From positions 7,254,001 through 7,318,000 of the forward strand of contig NC_014666.1 in the NCBI RefSeq assembly GCF_000166135.1: DNA of 64,000 nt, in the 5' to 3' direction. The translations under genes were made by a program, and so were the position numbers. Positions 25,109 to 34,156 of this stretch are shown here, in pieces. Within the stretch, counting starts at the first letter, position 1. Each line of letters starts with the position of its first letter. This stretch comes from Pseudofrankia inefficax. GTDB taxonomy: Bacteria; Actinomycetota; Actinomycetes; Frankiales; Frankiaceae. The notes below the pieces were generated by a model. The model saw nothing but the letters and a program-made list of their open reading frames with translations, made no database searches and was not told where the DNA came from.

Positions 25109-27399
25109 GCCGCGGACCGCCCGGTGAGGGTCACGTACCGGCCGAGAGCCGTCAACGGGAAGACCAGCCGGTACAGGTGGTAGTTGATGGAGAAGTCCCA
25201 GGGGAAGCCGGTGCCGGTGTAGTAGGGCTCGTCCCAGGTGCCATTGGGCAGCTGGGTGTCGCACAGCCAGCGCACGCCGCGGCCGACCGCCTCGTTCATC
25301 GGGTCGGCGGCGAGCAGCGCGAGCAGCGCCCAGGCGGTCTGCGACGCGGTCGGTTCGCCGCGGCCCACCCAGGCGTCGTCCTGGTAGGACCGCAGGTCCT
25401 CGCCCCATCCGCCGTCGGGGTGCTGGTGGGCGACCAGCCAGCGCACCGCTGAGCGGATCGCCGGATGGTCGGCGGCCACGCCGGCCGAGATCAGCGCGGG
25501 TACGACCGCGCCGGTCCCGTACACGTGGTTGACCCCCCAGCGGCCGAACCACGAGCCGCCGGGCTCCTGGTCGTCCAGCAGCCAGCGCACCGCGCGCTGG
25601 GTGACCGGGTGGTCGGCCCGGCCCAGGTCGGCGAGCATCTCGACCATGTGCGCGGTGACGTCCGCGCTGGGCGGGTCGATCACCTCGCCGAAGTCGCAGA
25701 ACGGGATCTTCGTCGCCAGCTCACGGACGTTGTCCGCGTCGAAGGCGCCCCAGGCGCCGTTCGCCGAGCGCATCCCGACCGACCAGTTGACCGCCCGCTC
25801 GACGGACGCTCTGGCCTGTTTCGCGAATGTCGGATCGACGTCGTCCCAGCCGGACCCCAGCAGCCGGCGGACCGCGAGGACCACCTCGGCCGTGTCGTCG
25901 ACGTCCGGGTAGATGTCGTTGGCGAACTCGAACGCCCAGCCTCCGGGCTCCAGGTTCGGCCGGCGGACCCGCCAGTCGCCCGGAACGGTGACCTCCTCGC
26001 GGACCAGCCATTCGCCGGCCTTGCGCATCGCCGGGTGGCGGGCGTCGAGCCCCGCGTCGGCGAGCGCCACGACGGCGAGCGCGGTGTCCCAGACCGGTGA
26101 CTGGCAGGCCTCCAGCCGGCGGACCGTGACGACCTCGTCGCCCTCACGGACCTGCTCCCGGACGGTGAAGGTCTCCAGGCCGTCGAGGGCGGCGACCAGC
26201 ACCGGATGGTCCATCGAGTAGCCCATCAGGTGCAGAGCCATGATCGAGTAGACCCAGGGTGGCTGAATTCCGCCCCAGCCGCCGTCGGCCTCCTGGCGGG
26301 CCAGGACCCACTCGGTCGCTCGGCGCAGGGCCAGCTCCCGCAGCGTCTTCACCGGGTGACGCTGGTAGCGGCGCAGCCCGGCGTCGAGCCGCTGGAACAC
26401 ACCCGTCCAGCTGACCAGGGGTGCCCGGTCGGGACGCACCGCCGCGACCCGCAGCTCGTCGATCGAGAAACCGAGCGATCGGACCGGCCGGAAGTGACCG
26501 ACGATCGTCAGCGCCACCACCGTCTGACGGGCCCAGCACCCGAAGTCGTAGACGTTCAGCGGCACCCAGCTCGGCAGCAGGACCAGCTCGGGCGGCAGCA
26601 CCGGGACCTCGTCCCACGGCCACTCACCGAACAGCGCCATCCAGATCCGCGTGAAGACCCGCGTCGCGGCGAGGCCGCCGTGCGCCCGCACGAACGACGC
26701 GGCGGCCAGCATGTGCGGCGCGTCCGGCAGGTCGCCGGCCAGTCGCAGGCCGACGTACGCCTCGAACGTGGTCGACAGGTCGGACGGGCCGCCATGGAAG
26801 GTCGGCCAGCCGCCGTCGTCCTGCTGCTTCGACCGGATCCAGCGGCCGGTCTCGGCGGCCAGCTCCGGCGGCAGGATGCCGAGGAACTGGCGGAGCATGA
26901 GATCCTCGGCGTCCATCGTGACGTTGGTCTCGAGCTCCCCCTTCCACCAGCCGGCCTCGGACTGCAGGCCCAGGAGATGGTCGCGCGCACGGCCCAGCAC
27001 CGCGGCCGCCCGGTCGGCGACCTGGTCGGCCTGGGGCCCGGCCAGCTCGGTGGAGCCGAGCTGGCCGGTCTGCTGGGTGCGCGTCCCAGCGCCGCCGGCC
27101 GCGCGGACCGTGGCTGACGCCGCGCCGGCCAGCGGGCCGGTCGGGTCGGCCAGGTCAGTCGCGAGGTCAGGCAGCAGCGCCGGCCCGCTCGTGGCCGTCG
27201 AGGTCACAGCCCCGCTCGTGGCCGTCGGGGTCACGGCGCCGCTCTTGGCGACCGGGGCCACGGGCCGGGTGGTCACCAGCACGGGCCCGGCAACGGCGGA
27301 CCCTCCGGATCGGCTTCGCCGATCCGAAAGGGACCCCGGCCGCGCGGACGTCGGCTGCGTCGCCGGCGTCGCCGGGGACGGGTCCGAGGTCAGGCTCAT
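25105..27399 (-). CDS. shc: Squalene-hopene cyclase
   Basis: 764 aa, of which the first 120 or so are a low-complexity Thr/Ala/Pro extension absent from typical enzymes of about 630-650 aa. The catalytic acid motif DVDD is at 499-502. Multiple QW-type repeats are visible (for example ADGGWGGIQPPWVYS, GSWFGRWGVNHVYGT, PDGGWGEDLRSY, NGTWDEPYYTGTGFPWDF). A membrane-associated enzyme, it cyclises squalene to hopene/hopanol. It is followed by hpnG-ispH with a 4-bp overlap and preceded by the polyprenyl synthase gene at 80 bp. GGAGGAGATT precedes the start. Confidence 0.97.
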   Translation of the reverse strand: MSLTSDPSPATPATQPTSARPGSLSDRRSRSGGSAVAGPVLVTTRPVAPVAKSGAVTPTATSGAVTSTATSGPALLPDLATDLADPTGPLAGAASATVRAAGGAGTRTQQTGQLGSTELAGPQADQVADRAAAVLGRARDHLLGLQSEAGWWKGELETNVTMDAEDLMLRQFLGILPPELAAETGRWIRSKQQDDGGWPTFHGGPSDLSTTFEAYVGLRLAGDLPDAPHMLAAASFVRAHGGLAATRVFTRIWMALFGEWPWDEVPVLPPELVLLPSWVPLNVYDFGCWARQTVVALTIVGHFRPVRSLGFSIDELRVAAVRPDRAPLVSWTGVFQRLDAGLRRYQRHPVKTLRELALRRATEWVLARQEADGGWGGIQPPWVYSIMALHLMGYSMDHPVLVAALDGLETFTVREQVREGDEVVTVRRLEACQSPVWDTALAVVALADAGLDARHPAMRKAGEWLVREEVTVPGDWRVRRPNLEPGGWAFEFANDIYPDVDDTAEVVLAVRRLLGSGWDDVDPTFAKQARASVERAVNWSVGMRSANGAWGAFDADNVRELATKIPFCDFGEVIDPPSADVTAHMVEMLADLGRADHPVTQRAVRWLLDDQEPGGSWFGRWGVNHVYGTGAVVPALISAGVAADHPAIRSAVRWLVAHQHPDGGWGEDLRSYQDDAWVGRGEPTASQTAWALLALLAADPMNEAVGRGVRWLCDTQLPNGTWDEPYYTGTGFPWDFSINYHLYRLVFPLTALGRYVTLTGRSAA

Positions 27400-27479
27400 A
27401 GCCGAATCTCCTCCGGGCTCGGGTGGGGAGCATCAAAGGCCCCTGTCGGGGGCCCAGGTGCGCGCTCGCCGCACCCTCC

Positions 27480-28496
27480 TCAGCAGTCGCGTTCGGTCAC
27501 GAAACGGGCCAGGGCAAGCAGCTCCGCCTCGGCCAGCGGTGGCAGGGACAGCGAGCGCAGCACCGCGCCGGCGGTCTTGAGCTGGCGGTCCGCCTCAGCC
27601 GTGGTCCAGTCACGGCCGCCGGCCCGCTCGACCAGCGCCGCGATCCGCTCCAGGTCCTCGGTCGGCCGGTCGCCCTCGCTCACGAGGAAGGCCCGCAGCT
27701 CCTCCGCGTCCGGGCCGCCGGCCTCCAGCGCGACGACGACCGGCACCGACTTCTTGCGGGACTGCAGGTCGGACAGCACCGGCTTGCCGGTGACGGCCGG
27801 GTCGCCCCAGATACCGAGCAGGTCGTCGATCAGCTGGAAGGCCGTGCCGAGGCGTGACCCGAACTCGGCGAGACCGTCGACGACCTCCTTGGGCGCGCCC
27901 GCGAGCACCGCGCCCAGGGAGGCGGCACAGGCCAGCAGGGCGCCGGTCTTGCCGTCCTCCATGTGCAGCGTCTCGGCGACCGTGACGTCCGAGCGGCTCT
28001 CGAACAGCAGGTCCTCGGCCTGGCCGCGGACCAGGTCCTGCACGCCGGCGCCCAGGATCACCGCCGCCTTGCGGCCGGGCTCGCCCTCGACCTCCAGCAG
28101 GACCTGCGTCGCCAGGCCGAGCAGCGCGTCGCCGGCGAGAATCGCGCCGTCCGCGCCGAAGACCGTCCACGCGGTCGGCCGGTGCCGACGCTCGGTGTCG
28201 CCGTCCATCAGGTCGTCGTGCAGCAGCGAGAAGTCGTGCACCAGCTCGACCGCCACGGCCGCGGGCAGGCCGACCTCGGCCGGTGCGCCCGCCGCCTCGG
28301 CGGACAGCAGCGCGAGCGCCGGGCGCACGAGCTTGCCGCCGCCTCCGGGCTGCGGGTTGCCGTCCGCGTCGACCCAGCCGCGGTGGTACTCGACGACGTG
28401 CCGAAGACGCGGGTGCAGCCGCGCGACCGTCTGGCGCAACGCGGGAACGGTTAGCGTCCGACCACGCTCGATGGCCTCCGGAACCGTCATGGTCAT
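27480..28496 (-). CDS. Polyprenyl diphosphate synthase (probable farnesyl diphosphate synthase of the hopanoid locus)
   Basis: 338 aa trans-prenyltransferase. First Asp-rich motif LLHDDLMDGD with the RRHRPTAW Arg stretch just after; second region FQLIDDLLGIWGD, where the usual DDxxD reads DDLLG. Located between hpnE and shc, overlapping hpnE by 4 bp, it most likely makes the C15 farnesyl diphosphate condensed by HpnC/HpnD. Chain length cannot be fixed from sequence alone. Confidence 0.92.
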   Translation of the reverse strand: MTMTVPEAIERGRTLTVPALRQTVARLHPRLRHVVEYHRGWVDADGNPQPGGGGKLVRPALALLSAEAAGAPAEVGLPAAVAVELVHDFSLLHDDLMDGDTERRHRPTAWTVFGADGAILAGDALLGLATQVLLEVEGEPGRKAAVILGAGVQDLVRGQAEDLLFESRSDVTVAETLHMEDGKTGALLACAASLGAVLAGAPKEVVDGLAEFGSRLGTAFQLIDDLLGIWGDPAVTGKPVLSDLQSRKKSVPVVVALEAGGPDAEELRAFLVSEGDRPTEDLERIAALVERAGGRDWTTAEADRQLKTAGAVLRSLSLPPLAEAELLALARFVTERDC

Positions 28497-30121
28497 GCCG
28501 GGTTACTCCCAACGCTGTTCGTGGTCGGCGTGGATGCCGAGCTGGTACCCGTCGAGGCACCAGGATCGGTCGCGGTCTCGCTCCCGGGCGCGGTGGCGGC
28601 CTTGACGGCCAAAGTGGGCTGCGCCGGGACTGGTGGGCTGGTGGGCTGAACGTCTGATCTGGTCGGCGTGGTCCCCAGACGCGGCCAGGTGACATCGCCC
28701 GAAACCGTCCCCGGCTCGCGTGCGTTCACCCCCACGCTGGCCAGCGTCTCACGGGCAGCAGCGAGCCCGCTACGCACAGCTCCCTCCATGGTCGCCGGCC
28801 AGCCGGTGTCGGTCCACGCGCCGGCCAGGGCGAACCCGGGCAGAGCGGTGGCCGCTCCCGGGCGAAGAGCGAGCGATCCGGGCGCCTGGCGAAACGTTGC
28901 CGTGCGCTCTCTCGTCACGAAGACCTCGACGAGCTTCGCGTCCCGCGCCGCGGGCAGGATGCGACGCATCTCGGCGACGAACTCGTCACCGAGCTCGCCG
29001 GCCGGCCGGTCGATCCACGGCTCGGCGGCGGACTGGGAGAGCGCCACGTACTGCGAACCTGGCGGCGCCATGCCGGTACCGGACAGTCCGGACGCCCCGG
29101 TCCGGTCGAAGATCCACTGGATCGGCGAACCGGTGACGGCCAGGAACGGCCCGTCGATCACCTTGCGGTCGAAGATCATGTGAATGTTCACGATCGGCGA
29201 GGTGCCCAGCTCCGTCAGGCCGGCCGGGTCCGGATGGGCCCCGGGCGGCAGCAGCTCGGCGGCGGCCGGCGGTGGCACGGCGAGCACCACGGCGTCGGCG
29301 GTCAGCACCGCCGAGTCGGACCGGCCGGCGCCGCTCGCGATCGCCACCTCGTAGCCGGCGTCCGTCCGGGTGATCGAGCGGACCTTCACGTTGGTACGCA
29401 CGTCGGCGCCGGCGTCGGCGAGCGCCTTGGCCGCGGCCTCGCCATGCAGCTGCTGCAACGGCACGTCGGCCCAGCCGATGTCGGCCGCGTCCGCCCGCTC
29501 CAGCAGCCCCGTGCGCACCACCTTCGCCGCGAGGCCCAGCGAGGCCTCCCCCGCCGGCACGTTCAGCGTGGCGACGGTGAGCAGCTCCCAGAGCGTCTCG
29601 GTGGCCGTCGGGCCCTGCCGATGCGCCGTCAGCCAGTCGCCGAACGACCGGCCGTCGACGGCCGGTGACCGCTGGTCGAGCCGGCCGAGCTGGAACGCGG
29701 CCAGCGCCGCGGTGACCCGCTGGGCGGGCGCCAGCGCCTTGTAGCCGAGCAGCGCGGGGGCCAGGTGCAGCGGCGCGGGCAGCCTGGCCTTCGTCCGGCG
29801 CAGCCGGGCGTGCGTGCCGAGCCGGTCCCCGAGCAGCACCGGGACGTCCAGCCGCTCCTGCAGCGTGGTCTGGTGCTCGACGCCGAGCCGGTTCAGGAAG
29901 CCCCGGTAGGCCGTGCAGCAGCGCATGAACACGTGCTGCCCTGTGTCGACCCACAGGCCCTTGCGGTCGAACGACGCGGTCGCGCCGCCCAGGCGGGGCC
30001 GGGCCTCCAGCAGCACCACGTCGACGCCGCTGTCCGCGGCCACCAGCGCGGCGGTCAGGCCGGCCAGGCCGCCGCCGACGACGACGAGCCGCGGCCGTGT
30101 CACGCGCGTCTGCGCCGTCAC
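28493..30121 (-). CDS. hpnE: Hydroxysqualene dehydroxylase HpnE (FAD-dependent amine-oxidase fold)
   Basis: 542 aa from GTG 30121, which overlaps the hpnD stop (GTGA). The N-terminal Rossmann motif VVVGGGLAGLTAALVAADSGVDVVLLE and the RLGGATASF stretch show the FAD site; the C-terminal FALAGAWTDTGWPATMEGAVRSG completes it. HpnE reduces hydroxysqualene to squalene, the third step of the HpnCDE route. The last 70 residues are a Thr/Ser/Pro tail with no homology in style. Its stop overlaps the polyprenyl synthase start (ATGA). Confidence 0.95.
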   Translation of the reverse strand: MTAQTRVTRPRLVVVGGGLAGLTAALVAADSGVDVVLLEARPRLGGATASFDRKGLWVDTGQHVFMRCCTAYRGFLNRLGVEHQTTLQERLDVPVLLGDRLGTHARLRRTKARLPAPLHLAPALLGYKALAPAQRVTAALAAFQLGRLDQRSPAVDGRSFGDWLTAHRQGPTATETLWELLTVATLNVPAGEASLGLAAKVVRTGLLERADAADIGWADVPLQQLHGEAAAKALADAGADVRTNVKVRSITRTDAGYEVAIASGAGRSDSAVLTADAVVLAVPPPAAAELLPPGAHPDPAGLTELGTSPIVNIHMIFDRKVIDGPFLAVTGSPIQWIFDRTGASGLSGTGMAPPGSQYVALSQSAAEPWIDRPAGELGDEFVAEMRRILPAARDAKLVEVFVTRERTATFRQAPGSLALRPGAATALPGFALAGAWTDTGWPATMEGAVRSGLAAARETLASVGVNAREPGTVSGDVTWPRLGTTPTRSDVQPTSPPVPAQPTLAVKAATAPGSETATDPGASTGTSSASTPTTNSVGSNPA

Positions 30122-31047
30122 GAGGCCGCACCTCCCGCACCAGGGGCCGCCGGGCGGGCACGCTCGGGCCGGCCGGCAAGGCTGCGGGCGGCGACCAGCG
30201 CCTTCTCCCTGGCGGGCAGGGACACCCGCTGGGTGAGCACGGCCGCCGGCTCGGCCTGAATCCGGCGGTTGAGCCGCAGGTAGATCCCGGCGAGGGCACC
30301 GCAGCAGGCGGCGCTGCGCCGGTCGAGCAGGTCCAGCAGCACCAGGCCGCGGGAGTACCACTCCTCGGCGCGCGCGGTGCCCATCCGCAGGTAGTCGACG
30401 AGCGCGTCCCGCGGGCCGCCGAGCACGCCGTCCGCGTCGACGGCCAGCTTCACCCCGGCCGCGGCGAGCTCCGCCTGCGGTAGGTAGGTGCGCCCGCCCA
30501 GCAGGTCCTCCCGCACGTCGCGCAGGATGTTCGTCTGCTGCAGCGCGACGCCGAGGGCGTCGGCGATCGCGGGGGCGTCGCGGCGGCTGGCGGCCTCCGT
30601 CGTGCCGAAGATGCCGAGCGAGAGCCGGCCGATCGTGCCGGCGACCAGCCGGCAGTAGCCGACCATGTCGTCGAACGTGTCGTAGGTGCTCGGGACGATG
30701 TCGCTCTCGACGCCGTCCGCGAGCTCGATGAACGCCTCCAGCGGGATCGGGAAGCGCTTCGCGGCGTCGGCGAGCGCGACGAGCACCGGGTCGGAGCTGT
30801 TCGGGTCGAGGCCGCGGATGTCGGCGCGGGCCTTGGCCAGCCCCTCGACCTTCTGGTCGTCCGGGAGGTCCCCGTCGCCGATGTCATCGAGGCGGCGGGA
30901 GAACGCGTAGACGGCCGACAGCGCGGCGCGCCGGTCCGCCGGCAGCAGCCTGATCCCGTAGGAGAAGTTCTTCGCCGCCTGCTTGGTGATCTCCTCGCAG
31001 GCCGCGTACGCCTCGGTCACCGTGGGTCGGGACGCGGCGGCGGTCAT
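30118..31047 (-). CDS. hpnD: Presqualene diphosphate synthase HpnD
   Basis: 309 aa squalene/phytoene-synthase fold. Aspartate motif 1 is AFSRRLDDIGDGD; motif 2 is QQTNILRDVREDLLGGRTYLP, with NFSYGIRLLP near the N-terminus. It condenses two farnesyl diphosphates to presqualene diphosphate. It overlaps hpnC upstream and hpnE downstream by four bases each, so HpnC, D and E are translationally linked. Confidence 0.95.
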   Translation of the reverse strand: MTAAASRPTVTEAYAACEEITKQAAKNFSYGIRLLPADRRAALSAVYAFSRRLDDIGDGDLPDDQKVEGLAKARADIRGLDPNSSDPVLVALADAAKRFPIPLEAFIELADGVESDIVPSTYDTFDDMVGYCRLVAGTIGRLSLGIFGTTEAASRRDAPAIADALGVALQQTNILRDVREDLLGGRTYLPQAELAAAGVKLAVDADGVLGGPRDALVDYLRMGTARAEEWYSRGLVLLDLLDRRSAACCGALAGIYLRLNRRIQAEPAAVLTQRVSLPAREKALVAARSLAGRPERARPAAPGAGGAAS

Positions 31048-32273
31048 GAGGCCTCCCCCTCGTCACCTCGCCGGCTGTGCCGGCTGTCAGCCTCAGTCAT
31101 CGCAGGCCAGGCGCTGGCCGGCCCGTTCACGGACCTGCTCTCGGTGTTCCCCAGGTCGGCGCCGGTCACTACGCCCGAAAGGGTGGTCACTGCCACGGTC
31201 GGGGCTGGCACCGAGGTGGCGGCCCGGTCCTTCGCCGTCGCGAGCGCCGGTTCCGTCACGGCCGCAGCGGAAACCGCGGAGGCGGCCGTGGCCCGGGGCG
31301 GGTTCGGGGACGGCGGCGGCGGCTCGCACAACGGTGGCAGGCCGCCGGCCCCGGCGGCGCCGGCACGCATCGACGGCGAGTACGAACGGACCGCGACCCA
31401 CATGGCGGCGCCGGCCAGCCGGGGCTTGCTCGCCTTCGGCGCGCCGCCGAGCACGTCGTAGCCGGCCTGGCGGACCGCGTGCAGCGCCGCGCGGCCACCG
31501 CCGATGAAGCCGGCGATGGCCAGCCGCATCCGGCCGTCCAGCAGGCTGGCCAGCGGGGCGCCCTGGTCGAGGACCGTGGTCGCCCTGGCGACCTGGAAGG
31601 CCATCAGGTTGCGCAGCGCCGGCGACGCGGTCGGCGCCGCGAGGTCGCTCTCGGCGACGCCGAAGGTGTCGAGGTCCTCGAGCGGCAGGTAGATCCGCCC
31701 GGCCGCGTAGTCCTCGGCGACGTCCTGCAGGTGCTCGGCGATCTGCAGCGCGGTGCAGACCCGGTCGGAGAGGATCAGCCGGTCGGGGGTCGCCCGGCCG
31801 AGCACGCCGAGCACCATGCGCCCGATCGGGTCGGCCGACAGGGTGCAGTAGCGCAGCAGGTCGTCGAAGGTCGGGTAGCGGGTGACCCGCTGGTCCAGCC
31901 GGTTCGCCTCGATCAGCCGCAGGAAGGGCTCGGCGGGCAGGTCGCAGGCCGCCACCGTCGTCGCCAGCCGCTGGTGCACGGGCAAGCTCGGCCCCGCGCC
32001 GGTCCAGATCCGCTCCAGGTCGGCCGCGAGCTCGTCAAGCAGGGCGAGCCGGTCGCCGGGGGCCTCGTCGCCGATGTCGTCGACCAGCCGGGCGAACCCG
32101 TAGATGGCCTTGAAGTGCTCACGGATGGCGGCGGGCAGCACCACGGGCGACACGGGGAAGTTCTCGCCGTACGCGGCGCGCAGCACCTCATCGGTGGAGG
32201 TCGCGATATCGGTGATACCGGCCGGCTCTGCCCGCCGGCCGGGGGCGGCGGTCCGGGCGTCGATGGGGGTCAT
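31044..32273 (-). CDS. hpnC: Hydroxysqualene synthase HpnC, with long C-terminal extension
   Basis: 409 aa from ATG 32273 (AGGAG 11 nt upstream). Core residues 25-290: ENFPVSPVVLP, FARLVDDIGDE, CTLSADPIGRMVLGVLG and QIAEHLQDVAEDYAAGRIYLP. HpnC converts presqualene diphosphate to hydroxysqualene. The last ~120 residues, after about position 290, are Ala/Pro/Thr/Ser-rich and lie beyond the normal end of the fold. Start of the tightly overlapping operon; an SDR gene lies 176 bp upstream on the same strand. Confidence 0.94.
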   Translation of the reverse strand: MTPIDARTAAPGRRAEPAGITDIATSTDEVLRAAYGENFPVSPVVLPAAIREHFKAIYGFARLVDDIGDEAPGDRLALLDELAADLERIWTGAGPSLPVHQRLATTVAACDLPAEPFLRLIEANRLDQRVTRYPTFDDLLRYCTLSADPIGRMVLGVLGRATPDRLILSDRVCTALQIAEHLQDVAEDYAAGRIYLPLEDLDTFGVAESDLAAPTASPALRNLMAFQVARATTVLDQGAPLASLLDGRMRLAIAGFIGGGRAALHAVRQAGYDVLGGAPKASKPRLAGAAMWVAVRSYSPSMRAGAAGAGGLPPLCEPPPPSPNPPRATAASAVSAAAVTEPALATAKDRAATSVPAPTVAVTTLSGVVTGADLGNTESRSVNGPASAWPAMTEADSRHSRRGDEGEAS

Positions 32274-32449
32274 GCGCCTCTCGTTCTCCTGAAGTCTCGG
32301 GGACCCGCGGCCGCGGCCAGGTTCCTGGTCGGGGGGTTGGCACGGGTCCGCCCGCTGCTGAGGGGTCGAGGGGAAGCCGGGCCGGTGGGCGCGCGCCGGG
32401 TCAGGGCGGCGTGAGGTCGCCGGCGGCGGGCCGGCGACCGGCGCGCTCG

Positions 32450-33280
32450 CTATCCGAACACATTCGCCAACCTGCGGTAGAGCGGCGGCGCCGCTCCGTG
32501 CACGCGCGCGGCCAGGGACATCCAGCCTGGCACCCACACCTCGGCGCTGCCGCGCGCGACGCCGGCAAGCATGCGGTCCGCGACCCGGCTCGGGGGCATC
32601 GCCTTGGGCCAACGGCGGACGTACGGGGCGCCGCGGCGGTGGAAGAACGGTGTGTCCACGGCGCCTGGTAAGCAGAGCGTCACCACGATGCCGCGACCTC
32701 GCACCTCGGAGCGCAGCGCGTCGGCGAATCCGACCAGCGCCGCCTTGCTGGCGGAGTAGGCCACCTCGCCCCGCACCCCCAGCGCGCCCGCGACACTGCC
32801 CACCAGCAGGATGCGGCCCTCGCCGCGGTCGAGCATCGCCGGCAGGACCGCGCGGACCAACATCATCGGTGCGAGCACGTTGACGGTGACCAGATCCCGC
32901 AGCGCGTTCGGGGACATCACCTCGAAGGGTCCTGCCGCGCCGATTCCGGCCGACAGGACCAGCAGGTCGACGTCACCGAGCAGTTCGGTGGCCCGGGAGG
33001 CGACGGCGGTCTCCGCGCCCACGGCTGTCAGGTCGGTCGCGAACCGGTGGCCGCCAGTCGCGGCGGCAACCTCGTCGAGGGCGACTCCGTTGCGGCCGAC
33101 CAAGAGAGTCTTGGTGCCGTCCTGGGCCAGCCGGAGTGCGGCCGCGCGGCCGATCCCGCTGGAGGCACCGGTGACGAGTGCCGTCCGCGGTGGCCAGGGA
33201 GCGGACGCGGCCGCCCGGGCCCTGCTGATCACCGGCCGGGAAGCCCGATCCTGGACAGCAGGACGAGAGCGGGTGCTCAC
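32450..33280 (-). CDS. SDR family NAD(P)-dependent oxidoreductase
   Basis: 276 aa. After a basic N-terminal tail of about 30 residues comes the cofactor motif TALVTGASSGIGRAAA, then NNAG-equivalent VLSAGIGAAG, the catalytic Ser in LLVGSVAGALG and YSASK. The C-terminal GWMSLAARVHGAAPPLYRRL could associate with a membrane. Substrate unknown. Upstream of hpnC on the same strand, it may be co-transcribed with the hopanoid genes. Confidence 0.92.
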   Translation of the reverse strand: MSTRSRPAVQDRASRPVISRARAAASAPWPPRTALVTGASSGIGRAAALRLAQDGTKTLLVGRNGVALDEVAAATGGHRFATDLTAVGAETAVASRATELLGDVDLLVLSAGIGAAGPFEVMSPNALRDLVTVNVLAPMMLVRAVLPAMLDRGEGRILLVGSVAGALGVRGEVAYSASKAALVGFADALRSEVRGRGIVVTLCLPGAVDTPFFHRRGAPYVRRWPKAMPPSRVADRMLAGVARGSAEVWVPGWMSLAARVHGAAPPLYRRLANVFG

Positions 33281-34095
33281 GCCTTAAACACCTCCGGTCG
33301 CGTCGGGCGCCAGGCCCACTGTGCGTCCGACCGCGTCACGGCCGGCGGTCGCGGGGCCACCCACCCAGGGTGACGGGGAGACGTGACGACCCCCCAGAAA
33401 TCCCAACTGCCCGACAACACCCTTGCGGCCATCCTCGAGTCGCGGGTCCGCGTCGACGCCACACCCGCCAAGGGCAGCCCCATCATTTCACCGCCCCCCG
33501 ACGATCCAGTCCATGGTCAGGTGGATGACATCAGGCACCTACGCCGGTGGCGCACGGCCGATACCCGTCCACCGAAGGGTACGGAACGATTACCCAGAGC
33601 GCATCTTGCGGCGCCCGGCCAACCATTCATTTGATTTACGGCTGTGAATCGGGCCGGAATGACACAGCGGCGACATGATGCAGACACCACGGCTGTGATA
33701 CGGACATCGTCCAGACAGCCGGCGGGACACAACTGTGACGCCGTTGTGACAATCGTCGCCCACCGACAACGGGCCGCTCACACCGATCCGAGGGCCACCG
33801 GGTCACCGGGGCGAACGACCAAAGAGATGCCCCCTGCCGCGTCCACCATCCGGAGGCGGGAACCCTTGGCGCCTTCGGGCTGGCGCGACCACGGATCCCA
33901 ACACGGGTCACGGTCCGGATGGGGAAACGGCTGCCGCACGGAGACAACCCTACCGTCCCGGACAAACAAGATCAAAAGGGGCTCGCCGGGTGGAGTCGGC
34001 ACATCCGGGCAGGCCACGGACTTTTTCGGGGGTCGACGGGGGTGCGGGTGAGATCCGTCACGGCACGAGCGAAGGGACTGTAAGCCGGGAGGTAA
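33281..34095. other. Gene-poor interval of about 800 bp
   Basis: Noticeably less GC-biased than its surroundings around 33615-33770. Short frames exist on both strands, but only the one at 33778-34017 looks protein-like. It includes the promoter region of the SDR/hopanoid operon (first ~120 bp). I see no repeat, RNA gene or insertion sequence. Confidence 0.5.
33778..34017 (-). CDS. Hypothetical small protein (79 aa), tentative
   Basis: From GTG 34017. A stretch EPLLILFVRDGRVVSVRQPF followed by DPCWDPWSRQPEGAKG and GGISLVVRPGDPVALG has the alternating hydrophobic pattern of a small beta-rich protein and lacks the Arg/Pro/Ser bias of shadow frames. No clear Shine-Dalgarno sequence, no recognised family. 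Confidence 0.3.
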   Translation of the reverse strand: MACPDVPTPPGEPLLILFVRDGRVVSVRQPFPHPDRDPCWDPWSRQPEGAKGSRLRMVDAAGGISLVVRPGDPVALGSV

Positions 34096-34146
34096 GTCAT
34101 CCCTGGTGGTCACCAGTCCTGGGATTTCCCGACCACCAGGGACGAC
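34096..34146. terminator. Inverted repeat after the aminotransferase gene
   Basis: GTCATCCCTGGTGGTC (34096-34111) pairs with GACCACCAGGGACGAC (34131-34146); 15 of 16 positions match, with a 19-nt loop. It follows the aminotransferase stop on the minus strand. Its left arm is shared with the inverted repeat at 16113, so it may be a dispersed element as well as a terminator. Confidence 0.6.
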
Positions 34147-34156
34147 TCGGGCCGCC

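Noticed and set aside
31077-32414. 445-residue plus-strand frame antisense to hpnC
   Set aside because: Overlaps the well-supported HpnC core completely and shows no motif.
33383-33634. 83-aa plus-strand frame after the SDR promoter
   Set aside because: Poorly spaced GGGGAG, Pro/Arg-biased composition, no hydrophobic core; kept only as part of the gene-poor interval.
33636-33965. 109-aa minus-strand frame
   Set aside because: Conflicts with the more protein-like frame at 33778-34017 and has shadow-like composition.
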